DNA of 64,000 bases from Thermoleptolyngbya sichuanensis A183 (GCF_013177315.1 NZ_CP053661.1:5270001-5334000); one strand, 5' to 3'. Shown: positions 8,211 through 17,607, numbered from the stretch's first letter. Made by a program: numbers and translations. Notes: generated by a model not told the origin, from the letters alone.

Positions 8211-10772
8211 TCATTCTATATAGGCGACCGTCACGCCAGAGCCGCCGTCTGCCTGCTCTGCCGCCTCAAAGCGCGACACCTGGGGATGCTCTTTCAGAAA
8301 TGCATGAACCCCCTGCCGCAGCTTGCCCGTGCCGTGGCCGTGGATAATCCACAGGGGGCCCGGCTGGGCGCTGGCGATCGCCCGTTCTAGCTCAATTTCT
8401 GCATCTGCCACCCGGCTGCCCCGCAGGTCGAGGGTGTTCTTTGACGTGCGAATCGCGGGGGCTTCGGTCGGCTTTTCTTCCGCAGATTTCTCTGGCGGTC
8501 GCTTCTTTTCTGCGCTCTGGGCCTTGGCGGCCGCCCCCTGCTCCCTGGCGGGCAGTTCTGCTTTTTCCCCTTGCAGCGATTCCACATCCGCCAGAGAAAC
8601 GGTCATCTTCATCAGCCCAAAGCGGACGGTGAATTCGCCGCTGTCGTCGGGATGGGTCAGCACTTCGGCAACCTGGCCCAACCGGGGAATGCGGACGCGA
8701 TCGCCCACCTTGGGGCGAAACCCAGGCTTCGGCTTGGGCGGGGCCTGACGCGAGGGCAAGTGACGCTCGGCCAGCTCGTTCAGGGCTTCGGTGGCCTGCT
8801 GGGCGGTCTGGGCCGTTTCGGGGCCGCGCTGGAGTTGGCGAATTACCCTAGCAATTTCAGCTTTAGCCTGGGCGATCGCCGCCTGCACTGCCTCTTCCTG
8901 CTGCTGTTGCAGTTCCCGTTCGCGCTGCCGCAGCGTCTCCGCCCGCCGCAAGATCTCCTGGTGCAGCCGCTCGGTTTCCCGAATCAGTTGCTCTGCGGAT
9001 TGGGTCTTTTCCTCCTGCTGGCGGCGCTGCTGCTCCAGTCCGGCAATCACGCGGTTTACGTCGCTCTCGGAGCCTGCGCCGATCTGCGCCCGGGCCGCCT
9101 CCACGATTGCCGGGTTGAGGCCGAGCCGCTGGGCGATCGCCAGTGCATTTGAACGACCAGGAATGCCCCACAGCAGCCGATAGGTGGGAGATAGCGTCAC
9201 ATCGTCAAATTCCACCGAGGCATTCTCGAAGCGCTCGTCTTGATACTTCAGCGCCTTCAGTTCGCCGTAGTGGGTCGTGGCAACGGTTAAGGCGGCGTGA
9301 TCGGCTAAGTAGCGGAGGAGGGCGATCGCCAGCGCGCTGCCTTCTGAGGGGTCAGTCCCTGCGCCCACTTCGTCGAGGAGGACGAGGGAGGGCGTTGGGG
9401 CATGGGGGAACGGCTCGTCCTCACTCAACGGCGTTATCCCACCATCGCTCTCCGCCTCATCCTGCTGCAACGCCGCCAGAATCCGCCCAATCCGGCGAAT
9501 GTGTCCGGAAAAGGTCGAAAGGCTCTGCTGAAGCGATTGTTCGTCGCCGATGTCGGCCAAGACTTGGTGAAACCAGGGCAATTCCACGGGTTCGCGGGCA
9601 GGAACGAATAGCCCCACTTTTGCCATCAGCGCCGCCAGTCCGAGCGTTTTCAGCGTCACGGTTTTGCCGCCCGTGTTGGGGCCGGTGATGGCGACGACGC
9701 GGATCTGGGGCTGAATGACCAGATCGATCGGCACGACGGCCGGCCCCTGCTCGTGCTGATGCTGCCAGATGAGGAGCGGGTGGCGGAGTTGGCGGAGGGT
9801 AATTGGGGCAACCGCAGACGCAGAGCCGTTGGCGGAGGCCCCAGATTCCTGGCTCCCGAATTCCACAAAACGCGGGGGATTTGCGCCGAGCCAGAGGGAA
9901 TAGCGGGTGCGGGCGGTGGCCAGGTCAAGGGTGGTGGCGATCGCCAGCAGTCTTTCTAAATCTTCGTGAACGTCTGCAACCTGTTCGCTGAGGGCGCGGC
10001 GGACGGCTTCTTCTTCCACCTGCTCTTGTTTAAGAAGCTGCCGAAGCTGGTTGCCGTGGCTGACGATGGCGTTTGGCTCTACATAAAGCGTTGCGCCGCT
10101 GGTGGAGGTGTCGTGGACGATGCCGGGGATGATGTCCTTGTGGGAGGATTTGACAGGCAGCACAAAGCGATCGCCCCGCTGAGTAATCAGCGCTTCCTGC
10201 ACGGCGTTGCCGTGGCGCTGCAAAATGCCTTGCAAGATTTGATAAATGCGATCGCGCTGCTGCTTAAGCTGCTCGCGGATGCCGCCCAATTTGGCACTGG
10301 CGCGGTCCATAACCCGGCCGCGCTCGTCGATGCAGCGGTGGATGTCCTGCTCCAGTTCGGGATAGGTGCGGAGGTCTGCAACCAGGGCATTGAGCGTGGT
10401 CAGGTCGGGATATTGGTCAATCGTGCGGCGGAGGGTGCGTGCGCCAGAAAGCGTAGTGGCGATCGCCAACAAGTCGTCTCCGCTCAAGATGCCTTGCAGT
10501 GCAGCCCGCTCCAGCGCGTCGCCAATGTCCTGAATGCCCTCAAAGCTGAGCGAAACTGGCAGCGTGGTTTCAAGCTGATAGACCTCGCGGGTTTGCGCCA
10601 GCAGCGCCTCACTCTCGACCAGGGTATCGGGAATTCGCAGATCTTGCGCGACTCTCGCGCCCAACTTCGTCGCCGCAAAGGTGGCGAGATGCTGGCACAG
10701 GCGCGGCCATTCCAACAGATTGAGGGTTTCAGCTTGGATCAATTGCGGCTCAGGGCTGGAGACTATTCCCAA
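8211..10772 (-). CDS. mutS2: endonuclease MutS2 with Smr domain
   Basis: An 853-aa MutS-family ATPase lacking the mismatch-recognition domain. In bacteria it acts on branched DNA, suppresses recombination, or rescues collided ribosomes. Walker A is GPNTGGKT, Walker B is LVLLDEVGAGTDPSEG, and ATTHYGELK follows. A long coiled-coil arm (EQQRRQQEEKTQSAEQ and RERELQQQQEEAVQAAI) precedes a KOW-like stretch (KVGDRVRIPRLGQ). The C-terminal Smr nuclease domain has LDLRG and HGHGTGKL. An Ala/Glu/Lys-rich linker separates the last two. The first possible start after an in-frame stop is a TTG at 10772; a second TTG about 30 bp inside would give LIQAETL, closer to the usual N-terminus. Confidence 0.95.
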   Translation of the reverse strand: MGIVSSPEPQLIQAETLNLLEWPRLCQHLATFAATKLGARVAQDLRIPDTLVESEALLAQTREVYQLETTLPVSLSFEGIQDIGDALERAALQGILSGDDLLAIATTLSGARTLRRTIDQYPDLTTLNALVADLRTYPELEQDIHRCIDERGRVMDRASAKLGGIREQLKQQRDRIYQILQGILQRHGNAVQEALITQRGDRFVLPVKSSHKDIIPGIVHDTSTSGATLYVEPNAIVSHGNQLRQLLKQEQVEEEAVRRALSEQVADVHEDLERLLAIATTLDLATARTRYSLWLGANPPRFVEFGSQESGASANGSASAVAPITLRQLRHPLLIWQHQHEQGPAVVPIDLVIQPQIRVVAITGPNTGGKTVTLKTLGLAALMAKVGLFVPAREPVELPWFHQVLADIGDEQSLQQSLSTFSGHIRRIGRILAALQQDEAESDGGITPLSEDEPFPHAPTPSLVLLDEVGAGTDPSEGSALAIALLRYLADHAALTVATTHYGELKALKYQDERFENASVEFDDVTLSPTYRLLWGIPGRSNALAIAQRLGLNPAIVEAARAQIGAGSESDVNRVIAGLEQQRRQQEEKTQSAEQLIRETERLHQEILRRAETLRQRERELQQQQEEAVQAAIAQAKAEIARVIRQLQRGPETAQTAQQATEALNELAERHLPSRQAPPKPKPGFRPKVGDRVRIPRLGQVAEVLTHPDDSGEFTVRFGLMKMTVSLADVESLQGEKAELPAREQGAAAKAQSAEKKRPPEKSAEEKPTEAPAIRTSKNTLDLRGSRVADAEIELERAIASAQPGPLWIIHGHGTGKLRQGVHAFLKEHPQVSRFEAAEQADGGSGVTVAYIE

Positions 10773-10876
10773 TTATCAAGGATCTAGAGCGTGTCAGCAA
10801 TTTCGCCCAACGGAGCCAGGCCAATTCTCCCAACGGGCACTCCGAATGCAACAGGTAAATACCTCTAACACCGGGT

Positions 10877-12394
10877 TCAAGCACTAGGAAAGTAATGCCG
10901 CAGCACCGCTTCGTAGGCTTCATTCACCCGCTGGGCCAGTTCCTTGCTGCCCCCCGTGTCGGGGTGTGCCGTTTTCATCGCCTGTTTGTAGGCGCGTTTG
11001 AGCGATTCGGGGGTGAGCGGCGTAAACGGGCCCAGATTCAGCAGCGCTAAATAGTCAGGAATCGTGTTGCCGGGGCGCTTGGCATAGTTGGGACTGCCAT
11101 AGCTCGAACCGGCCGAGTGTTGCCCCGCCGACTGTTTTTCTCGCAACAGCCGCTCGACCACGGTATCGAGGGCGGCGATCGCCTCTGGTTCCCAGCCAAA
11201 CAAGTGAAACACATCGGGGAAGCGGGCGGCTTTTTTGCGGAGGCGCTGCAATGCGGGCAGCCAGGATTGCTGGGGGTGTGTCGCCGTTTGCCAGAGCGCG
11301 TCGTAGGCGCTGAACCCGCCCAGCTTGTAGATGTAATAGCGATCGCCCGTGCGTGCATCAACATGACAGCCAAACTGCTGCAACACGTCCGCCCCAGCAT
11401 AGCCAATGCCCTCCTCACCGTGGATCATCTGGTGCAGTTGTGCCAACACGGGATGCAGCCGCCGAGCCCAGTCCAACTCGCACAACGCTACCCAATCCGG
11501 CGTGTGGAACAGGGGCGTTTCGGCGTTGGCTTCACGGTGGCTAGCGCTGTATTGCTCATAGTCACCCACTGTGCCCCAAGTCACCTGGATGCGCTGCTGC
11601 CAGTCTGCCTCGGTCTGCGGGTCGGCCAACTCTTCGGGCAGGTCAAGCTGGGCCTGGATTTGCTCAAGCTGCGTCTGAATCTGGTCGAGCCGTTGCCCAA
11701 TGTGGCGCGTGGTGGCGGCTATCTGGCTAGCAAGCATCTGGGCAAAGCTGGCTGCCTGGGCCTCCAGCAGTTTTTGAATTTGCGAGGCAGAAAGTCCGTC
11801 GGCGGAACCGTTTGAAGCGCTGTTTGAAACACTGTTTGAAGCACTGTTTGAAGCACTGTTTGAAGCGCTGTCTACGACGCTGCCTGCCCTCTCCCGCAAG
11901 CGACTTTCTACCGCCCGCTGATGTTCGGTCAATTCCACCAAAATATCGCTGAGGGCCTGCACTTGCCGTCCCAGGTCATCGGAGGCTGCTCCCGATCGGG
12001 GGCGATCGCCCTTTCCTGCACTGGCTTGTGCGGGGTTGTCAGTCACACTGCCCAGTGGCAGCGGCAATTGCGACTCGCGGCGGCTGGCAGACGGGTTGCC
12101 ATAGAGCAGGCGATCGCCCCCCTCCGGCTTGTAAATCAGCAGGTCGGCTGCCTCGTCTAGCCTTCCGCCGCTAAAGACCAGCGTGATGCTGCCTGGCGTA
12201 TAGCCCACCTTGCCGCTGTGCCAATCGTCCAACAGTGGCACACAGTAGGACGAAACGGGAAACTCCGTCGGCTGCGTCACCACTCGCGCCCCACTTTTGG
12301 TCGCCCGCAAATAGCGCCCCGCCAGATCGGCGATCGCCCCTTCCAGATGCTCGGATTTAATCGCGGTCGTCACCCGCAGCGATTTAGGATTCAT
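10877..12394 (-). CDS. J-domain protein, cyanobacterial type
   Basis: A 505-aa protein with a C-terminal J domain (about 445-505) bearing the HPD motif (KTAHPDTGGS), so it should recruit and stimulate a DnaK-type Hsp70. The N-terminal 110 residues form an unrecognised domain. A Ser/Asn-rich linker (repeated SASN) follows, encoded by five 12-bp repeats at 11811-11870. Next come a Gln/Leu-rich coiled coil (RLDQIQTQLEQIQAQLDLP) and a helical region of about 150 residues. There is no zinc finger or DnaJ C-terminal domain, so it is an accessory J-protein. The client is unknown. Confidence 0.85.
   Translation of the reverse strand: MNPKSLRVTTAIKSEHLEGAIADLAGRYLRATKSGARVVTQPTEFPVSSYCVPLLDDWHSGKVGYTPGSITLVFSGGRLDEAADLLIYKPEGGDRLLYGNPSASRRESQLPLPLGSVTDNPAQASAGKGDRPRSGAASDDLGRQVQALSDILVELTEHQRAVESRLRERAGSVVDSASNSASNSASNSVSNSASNGSADGLSASQIQKLLEAQAASFAQMLASQIAATTRHIGQRLDQIQTQLEQIQAQLDLPEELADPQTEADWQQRIQVTWGTVGDYEQYSASHREANAETPLFHTPDWVALCELDWARRLHPVLAQLHQMIHGEEGIGYAGADVLQQFGCHVDARTGDRYYIYKLGGFSAYDALWQTATHPQQSWLPALQRLRKKAARFPDVFHLFGWEPEAIAALDTVVERLLREKQSAGQHSAGSSYGSPNYAKRPGNTIPDYLALLNLGPFTPLTPESLKRAYKQAMKTAHPDTGGSKELAQRVNEAYEAVLRHYFPSA
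11811..11870. repeat. in-frame 12-bp tandem repeat (5 units)
   Basis: Five copies of TTTGAAGCACTG (variants GCGCTG and ACACTG) lie inside the J-protein gene and encode repeated Ser-Ala-Ser-Asn on the minus strand. Unit length is a multiple of three, so copy-number change would keep the frame. Confidence 0.9.
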
Positions 12395-12468
12395 GCTTTG
12401 AATCTTAGCGAGTGTCAGGTTTTTAGGTTTTTAGGCGGCGGCTTTCGGGCTTCAGGCGGCAAATAGAC

Positions 12469-13692
12469 TCATTCTTTAGCGCCTGGATCGCGGGCCGCCG
12501 CTCCTGGTTCCACCAAATTGTAGTTAAACGTGAGGTTGACGCGGATGCGATCGCGCGTGGCGGTGACAGGAAACGGCTCAAACGGGGCGGACTGCTGCAC
12601 AGCGGCGATCGCAGCAGCATCGGCATCGGCAAAGCCAGAGGGTTCCGCAAGCTGCAAGTCGAGCAGGTTGCCTGCGCGATCTAGGGTGAGCCGAACAATC
12701 ACGCGGTAGGGGCGATCGATGGGCACTTGCTGCCAAACTTCCTGCACGTCCCGGTTGAGTTGGTTAACGTACTCGCCCCACGCAGGGTCGCGCTGGGCGG
12801 AGAGTCCGGGCGGATTGGCAAGCGGATTGGCCGTCGTGCGGTCTGGGTTGGCGATGCCGTCTAGTCCCTGACCTGGTGGAGGCGGTGCAGCCGCAGGGTT
12901 GCCAGCAACGACCACTTCCGGCAAGGGCTGGGGCGGCTGAGGCGAGACAGGCGAAAAGTCTGGCGGGGGCGGCAGTGCGGCTTCCCAGAGCGGCTGGGGT
13001 GGCGGCAATGGCGGCCGGGCCAGGGGCGCGGGAATCGGTTCTGGCGGCACAAAGGGAGCCGGACTCAGCGCGGGCAAACCGTTGGGGGGCGGAGCCGCCG
13101 GAGTCGCCGCCACTGGCGTAGCCGCAGGGCTGGGAGAGGCAACGGGCGGGGGAGGGGTGGGCGGGCGGGGAGCCGGAGCAGCGGATGGGGCAATTTCCGC
13201 AGGGATCGCTTCACGAATCGGGCTGGGAGCCGGGGCAGGCGCGGCAGGAGCGATCGCTGGGCGGCTGGCATGGGCAGCGGGTTGCAGCAGGGCTTTTTCG
13301 GACTGATCTTCCGCGGGGGCGATCGCCGCAGTTCCTTCATCCAGCGCAGTCCCCTTGCTGCCTGCCAGCGTCACCGCATCCTTCTGAAACTCCACAGCCT
13401 TGCCCGCATTGGTAGGTAAAACGTCCACCTTTTCGCCAGTCGCTTTCTGAGACACTTGGGCGCGGCGCAGCGCAGCTTCTACCGCTCCCGTTTCAGGAGC
13501 ATCCAGGTAAACAAACTCGATCGGCTGGGCAGGGCTGGGCGGCTCGACCTGTGGCGGCTCCGGCAGTTGCCACGCGACCCAGCCTGCGGTCACCGCACCC
13601 GCATGAAACGCCGCCGCCGCCGTGACGTATAAGACCAAATGCTTGCGTTGGCGCGTCATCACCCGCGACCGATAGCGCCTTAGTCGGCTCAT
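12469..13692 (-). CDS. TonB-family protein (energy transducer-like)
   Basis: A 407-aa protein with a basic N-terminus, one transmembrane helix (LVLYVTAAAAFHAGAVTAGW), a very Pro/Ala-rich periplasmic spacer (about 120-290) and a C-terminal TonB domain (YVNQLNRDVQEVWQQV, RVIVRLTLDRAGNLLDLQL, FEPFP). TonB couples the inner-membrane proton gradient to outer-membrane transporters through ExbB/ExbD; neither those nor a TonB-dependent receptor is nearby. I start at the ATG at 13692 because GAGGAGC lies just upstream; a TTG nine codons earlier is less likely. A 27-bp element shared with gcvP lies inside at 13193-13219. Confidence 0.85.
   Translation of the reverse strand: MSRLRRYRSRVMTRQRKHLVLYVTAAAAFHAGAVTAGWVAWQLPEPPQVEPPSPAQPIEFVYLDAPETGAVEAALRRAQVSQKATGEKVDVLPTNAGKAVEFQKDAVTLAGSKGTALDEGTAAIAPAEDQSEKALLQPAAHASRPAIAPAAPAPAPSPIREAIPAEIAPSAAPAPRPPTPPPPVASPSPAATPVAATPAAPPPNGLPALSPAPFVPPEPIPAPLARPPLPPPQPLWEAALPPPPDFSPVSPQPPQPLPEVVVAGNPAAAPPPPGQGLDGIANPDRTTANPLANPPGLSAQRDPAWGEYVNQLNRDVQEVWQQVPIDRPYRVIVRLTLDRAGNLLDLQLAEPSGFADADAAAIAAVQQSAPFEPFPVTATRDRIRVNLTFNYNLVEPGAAARDPGAKE
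13193..13219 (+). repeat. 27-bp interspersed element, copy in tonB-like gene
   Basis: ATTTCCGCAGGGATCGCTTC plus A-CGAATCG. The same 27 bp with one mismatch occurs at 22680-22706 inside gcvP. Here it is antisense to the host gene and encodes Ile-Arg-Glu-Ala-Ile-Pro-Ala-Glu-Ile in the spacer region. Confidence 0.8.
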
Positions 13693-13967
13693 GCTGCTCC
13701 TCACCCCGCCCAGGCGCAAGCCCTGTAAATCTGCGAGTTACTGTAATCAAACCACAGGATGCGGCCGATCTGACGGCTTTTTTCCGCAGAAATACCCAAT
13801 TTTTCTAGATCACGCAGCACGATCGAGAACGGGGAATCGCTGTTCAGACCGTTACCGCCCCAATTTCCGATTGCATCCTGGCTGGCAGGGGGCTTCAGGA
13901 ATGCTGGCCTTTTGCCGTAAAATAGGAGCTTGAAATCATTTGCACCCGCTGTGTTTGAGATTTTGCT

Positions 13968-14057
13968 ATGGATATTTTGACGTTGGGATGGGTTTCTTTG
14001 CTGGTTCTATTCACGTTTTCAATCTCGCTGGTGGTTTGGGGGCGCAACGGTTTCTAA
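13968..14057 (+). CDS. petN: cytochrome b6-f complex subunit 8 (PetN)
   Basis: A 29-aa single-span membrane protein starting [12 protein letters not shown] and ending VVWGRNGF, which matches PetN in length and at both ends. PetN is an essential small subunit of the thylakoid cytochrome b6f complex, which carries electrons from plastoquinol to plastocyanin or cytochrome c6. The only odd positions are minor changes in the middle of the helix (LFTFSISL). It is too short for usual gene-length cutoffs. The ATG is 11 bp after a GTG and has no strong ribosome site; the gene is followed 51 bp later by another small membrane protein. Confidence 0.95.
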   Translation: MDILTLGWVSLLVLFTFSISLVVWGRNGF

Positions 14058-14108
14058 CTGGTCTAACCGGATTGACCAGGACTTCCGTCCAGATTCACAA
14101 TTTTTGCA

Positions 14109-14285
14109 ATTTTTGCAATGACCCTTGATACGCTTGATCTGTCTGCCCTGAGTTTGTCCCCGCTAAATGTGTTGGCGGTGCTAGCGGCGCTGCTGCTGGT
14201 CGGCGTGACGGGCGGGGTGATTTATTTGACGGCTGTGGAATGGCGCGATCGCCGTCGCCAAGACCGCGAAAAGCGAAGCCGATAG
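14109..14285 (+). CDS. small single-span membrane protein, unknown
   Basis: A 58-aa frame from ATG with an acidic/Leu N-terminus (MTLDTLDLSALSLSPLNVL), one hydrophobic helix (LAVLAALLLVGVTGGVIYL) and a strongly basic tail (EWRDRRRQDREKRSR). The positive-inside pattern puts the tail in the cytoplasm. It lies just after petN and before a good terminator, so the two are probably one transcript. The layout and clean frame support a real gene; I do not recognise the family. Confidence 0.65.
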   Translation: MFAMTLDTLDLSALSLSPLNVLAVLAALLLVGVTGGVIYLTAVEWRDRRRQDREKRSR

Positions 14286-14312
14286 CCAGACTCAGCAATT
14301 CCTCACCTTCCG

Positions 14313-14356
14313 AAAAGAGCCAGTTGACCTGCATCAGTCTGGCTCTTTTGCATTTT
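14313..14356 (+). terminator. Rho-independent terminator after petN unit
   Basis: AAAAGAGCCAG at 14313-14323 pairs perfectly with CTGGCTCTTTT at 14339-14349, followed by GCATTTTTG. It ends the petN/58-aa unit. Confidence 0.85.
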
Positions 14357-14640
14357 TGTCCGCCGCATTGGAGGGATTTTAGATTTTGGATTTTAGAGTT
14401 TGGATTGGCAATTTTGGAGGGTATGGGGCGTGTGGCTCAAGAATTGACCCCAACCCAAAACCTCCCCCTGCTCCGCAACAACGCACACCACAAGGTTCAA
14501 TCAGATTCGCTATCTTCAGAGATTGAGCATAGCCATCCAGGCGCGTCCTTTCCGCCGCTTTCTTTCCATAGAGCTATCGAGCAATGGCTTGCTCAGGCGA
14601 AAAGCCCTATCTAGAACTCTCAATCCCTTTCAAACTTTGT

Positions 14641-16575
14641 ATGACGACAACCCGCGAAACGCTGACTTCTCCTAACCCTCAGGCAGGGGCATTGCATCCC
14701 TTAGAACCGCTGACCGCTGCTGAAATTAACCAGGCGGTTTCCCTGCTTCGGCAGCAAAAAAACGTGGGCGACGGTTTTCGGTTTCCCTCGGTGACGCTAC
14801 ATGAACCGCCCAAGGCGTTGGTGCAGGCCTATCAACCGGGCGATCGCTTTGAGCGAGAAGTCGCCGTTATCTTGCTGGACAATGCCACGGGGCAAACCTA
14901 CGAGGCCATCGTTTCCCTCACCCAGGGGCATGTCACCTCCTGGAGGCAGGTGCCGGGAGTGCAGCCTAACATCATGGCCGACGAACTGGTGGAGTGCGAA
15001 GCGGTGGTCAAGGCCCATCCCGACTTTCACGCAGCGCTGGCAAAGCGGGGCATCACTGACTTGGATCTGGTGATGGTCGATCCGTGGGCACCGGGCAACT
15101 TTGGCTTTGAACACGAAAAGGGCATCCGCTTTTCACGCTGCATCTGCTATCTCCGCGCCACACCCGACAGCAATGCCTACGCCCGCCCCATCGATGGGCT
15201 AATTCCCGTGGTGGATTTGAACAAGATGGCGCTAATCCGCATCGAGGATCTGGGCGTGGTGTCTGTGCCGCCAGAGCCGGGGGAATACGAAGCCCGCTTC
15301 ATGCCAGAGTTTCGCAAAGATATTAAGCCGCTGCACATTACTCAGCCCGAAGGGCCCAGCTTTCAGGTCAACGGGCACCACATCCGCTGGCAAAAATGGG
15401 ACTTTCGCATTGGCTTTACCCCCCGCGAGGGGCTGGTGCTGTATTGCGTCAGCTACGAAGATCAGGGGCGGCTGCGGCCGATTCTCCATCGCGCTTCGAT
15501 GGCAGAAATGGTTGTGCCCTATGGCGACCCGCGCCCGCAGCACTATCGCAAAAACGCCTTTGACGTGGGCGAACATGGCGTGGGACTGCTGGCCAATTCC
15601 CTCAAGCTGGGCTGCGACTGTGTGGGCGAGATTTACTATTTTGACGGCGTGCTGACCAATAGCCGGGGCGAGGTGTCGGTGATTGAAAACGCCATCTGCT
15701 TGCACGAAGAAGACTTTGGAATGCTCTGGAAGCATACCGACTGGCGGAGGGAGAGCGTGGAAGTGCGGCGATCGCGCCGTCTGGCCATTTCCTTCATCGC
15801 CACGGTAGACAACTACGAATACGCCTTTTTCTGGTACTTCTATCAGGACGGCAGCATTCAGTTTGAGGTCAAGCTAACGGGCATTCTGCTTTGCGCGGCG
15901 CTGGCGAATACCCCGAAATATGGCACGCTGGTTGCCCCAGAGCTAAACGCTACCAACCATCAGCACTTTTTCTGTATGCGGCTGGACTTTGACCTGGATG
16001 GCACAGCCAACTCTGTTTACGAAGTCAACACCGAAGCCGAGCCGATGGGCCCCGAAAATCCAATGGGCAATGCGTTCTATGCTGTCTCAACGCTGCTGGC
16101 AACCGAGCAGCAGGCCCAACGCCTGATCGACCCCTTCACTGCCCGCTACTGGAAAGTGGTGAACCCCAACGTCACAAACCGCCTGGGGCAACCCGTCGGC
16201 TTTAAGCTTGCGCCCGGAGAAAACGTGCTGCCCTTTGCCCATCCTGACTCGCCTATCATGAAGCGGGCTGGCTTTATGGGCAAGCACCTGTGGGTCACGC
16301 CCTACGACCCGGCCGAGCGCTATCCCGCTGGCGACTATCCCAACCAGCACCCCGGCAGCCAGGGCTTGCCCCAATGGACGCAGGCCAATCGCTCGATCGA
16401 AAATACCGACGTGGTGGTTTGGTATAACTTTGGACACCACCACATTCCCCGCCCTGAAGATTGGCCCGTCATGCCCACGGCCTACTCTGGCTTTATGCTA
16501 AAGCCCGTCGGCTTTTTTGATTGCAACCCAGCGCTGGACGTGCCGCCCTCTGAGCCCAAGCACGCTTGTCATTAA
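14641..16575 (+). CDS. copper-containing primary-amine oxidase
   Basis: A 644-aa copper/topaquinone amine oxidase that oxidises primary amines to aldehyde, ammonia and peroxide. The cofactor precursor Tyr is near residue 392 in VDNYEYAFFW (N-Y-E consensus). The copper ligands are the His-x-His in NHQHFFCMRLDFDLDG and the His in NFGHHHIPRPEDWPVMP. LVELEAVVKAHP-like N-terminal domains and GLxxNSLKLGCDC are typical. There is no signal peptide, so it is probably cytoplasmic. I start at the ATG at 14641 (MTTTRETL); an in-frame ATG 57 bp upstream is possible. It could release nitrogen from amines, but no amine transporter adjoins it. Confidence 0.93.
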   Translation: MTTTRETLTSPNPQAGALHPLEPLTAAEINQAVSLLRQQKNVGDGFRFPSVTLHEPPKALVQAYQPGDRFEREVAVILLDNATGQTYEAIVSLTQGHVTSWRQVPGVQPNIMADELVECEAVVKAHPDFHAALAKRGITDLDLVMVDPWAPGNFGFEHEKGIRFSRCICYLRATPDSNAYARPIDGLIPVVDLNKMALIRIEDLGVVSVPPEPGEYEARFMPEFRKDIKPLHITQPEGPSFQVNGHHIRWQKWDFRIGFTPREGLVLYCVSYEDQGRLRPILHRASMAEMVVPYGDPRPQHYRKNAFDVGEHGVGLLANSLKLGCDCVGEIYYFDGVLTNSRGEVSVIENAICLHEEDFGMLWKHTDWRRESVEVRRSRRLAISFIATVDNYEYAFFWYFYQDGSIQFEVKLTGILLCAALANTPKYGTLVAPELNATNHQHFFCMRLDFDLDGTANSVYEVNTEAEPMGPENPMGNAFYAVSTLLATEQQAQRLIDPFTARYWKVVNPNVTNRLGQPVGFKLAPGENVLPFAHPDSPIMKRAGFMGKHLWVTPYDPAERYPAGDYPNQHPGSQGLPQWTQANRSIENTDVVVWYNFGHHHIPRPEDWPVMPTAYSGFMLKPVGFFDCNPALDVPPSEPKHACH

Positions 16576-16584
16576 AACGGGCCG

Positions 16585-16702
16585 GGACTTACGCACTTGC
16601 AATACGAACTTGCAATACGCACTTGCAATAACCTCTCTGGGTTCTAGACGATTTCTCCTGGGCTGCGTCCGCGAGAAATCGTCTCGCGAGAAATCGTCTA
16701 AG
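16585..16702. mobile_element. MITE-like element, copy 1 (right end lost)
   Basis: Begins GGGACTTACGCACTTGCAATA, has two extra copies of ACTTGCAATACG, then the conserved core (TTCTAGACGATTTCTC, CGCGAGAAATCGTCT). The right inverted end seen in the copies at 33205 and 51183 is missing. It lies just after the amine oxidase gene. Confidence 0.75.
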
Positions 16703-17200
16703 GGGCTAACGCCATAAAACGGGTGAGAAATCATTCAACTCTTGGAGAATATTGCGAAGGAATCATTACCATTTTTCTTTTGCTATTTTCCTTTAAGGAA
16801 ACTCTCTTTGAAACAAGACAAAAAGCGCCTAAAATTCTCTCTAAGACGTTCATCTAATCCCCTTCAAAGCTCCGTTACAGCATTTTCTTGCGATGTGAGG
16901 CCTGTGCTAACTCAGACAGGCGAGGACTTTTGCCCCATCTCATGCCTCACTAGCTTCAAAAACGCTGTAGTCAAATCGGTGTTAACTTGTAAGTCTTTTG
17001 ATAATGCTGTGTTAAGGCTTGAAAACTATCGCCAAGTTTCTATTGTCAAAGCCTAAAAAAAATTGAAGGCCGCTGATAGAAACTAATCACTACATCGTCC
17101 TGCTGGTAAGAGCTTGAGCCTGATTTTGCGTGAACTGTAGTCTGGAGTATAGTTACTTGACAACACCCGATATCCCAAGCTTGGGTATCCGAGGAAAATC
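16703..17200. other. AT-rich gene-free spacer
   Basis: About 500 bp with no convincing gene. A possible -10 (TATAGT near 17150) and the palindrome-like ATCCCAAGCTTGGGTAT (17171-17187) precede the receiver-like gene and may belong to its promoter. Confidence 0.5.
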
Positions 17201-17602
17201 ATGCAACTGCAACTCAACCAGAGCTATGTCTTGGTGTTGGATAAGCCGTCCGACGAACTCCGCAGACTGGAATCTCAGCTTGCTCGGTTGCACTGTCCCG
17301 TTGTGGTGACGAACTCAGCCGTGCAGATGATGCTACGGGTCAGCCAATCGCCGCCGTCTCTGGTGATTTTGGTGGGGGGCGATCGCCGCTGGTCTGAAGT
17401 GTTGGTGAAACAACTCCGCAACAACGCCAACGCCCGCCACACCACCATCGTCACGCTGACCGATCACCACGCACCCAGTTGGCTACATCAAGAAGAAAAT
17501 CCGGGCTTTGATGGGTTTCTGGTTAAACCGCTGACGGCCGATGTGCTGATGTCGCTAGTCCAGTCGGCCTGGGCGCGGCAAAGCGTCGGCTCTGCAAGCT
17601 AG
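17201..17602 (+). CDS. degenerate response-regulator receiver protein
   Basis: A 133-aa stand-alone protein with the length and end of a CheY-like receiver: a V-L-V-L-D start strand, LVILVGGD where strand 3 should carry the phospho-accepting Asp, a TLTDHHAPS strand 4 region, and GFLVKPLTADVL with the conserved Lys-Pro. The Asp at the end of strand 3 is replaced by Gly, and the N-terminal acidic pair is reduced to one Asp. It therefore should not be phosphorylated in the normal way and may act as a binding adaptor. No kinase is adjacent. A 15-bp tandem repeat follows the stop. Confidence 0.72.
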   Translation: MQLQLNQSYVLVLDKPSDELRRLESQLARLHCPVVVTNSAVQMMLRVSQSPPSLVILVGGDRRWSEVLVKQLRNNANARHTTIVTLTDHHAPSWLHQEENPGFDGFLVKPLTADVLMSLVQSAWARQSVGSAS

Positions 17603-17607
17603 CTTCA

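Noticed and set aside
16742-17056. 104-codon frame rich in Phe, Lys and Ser
   Set aside because: AT-rich spacer composition and no recognisable protein features.
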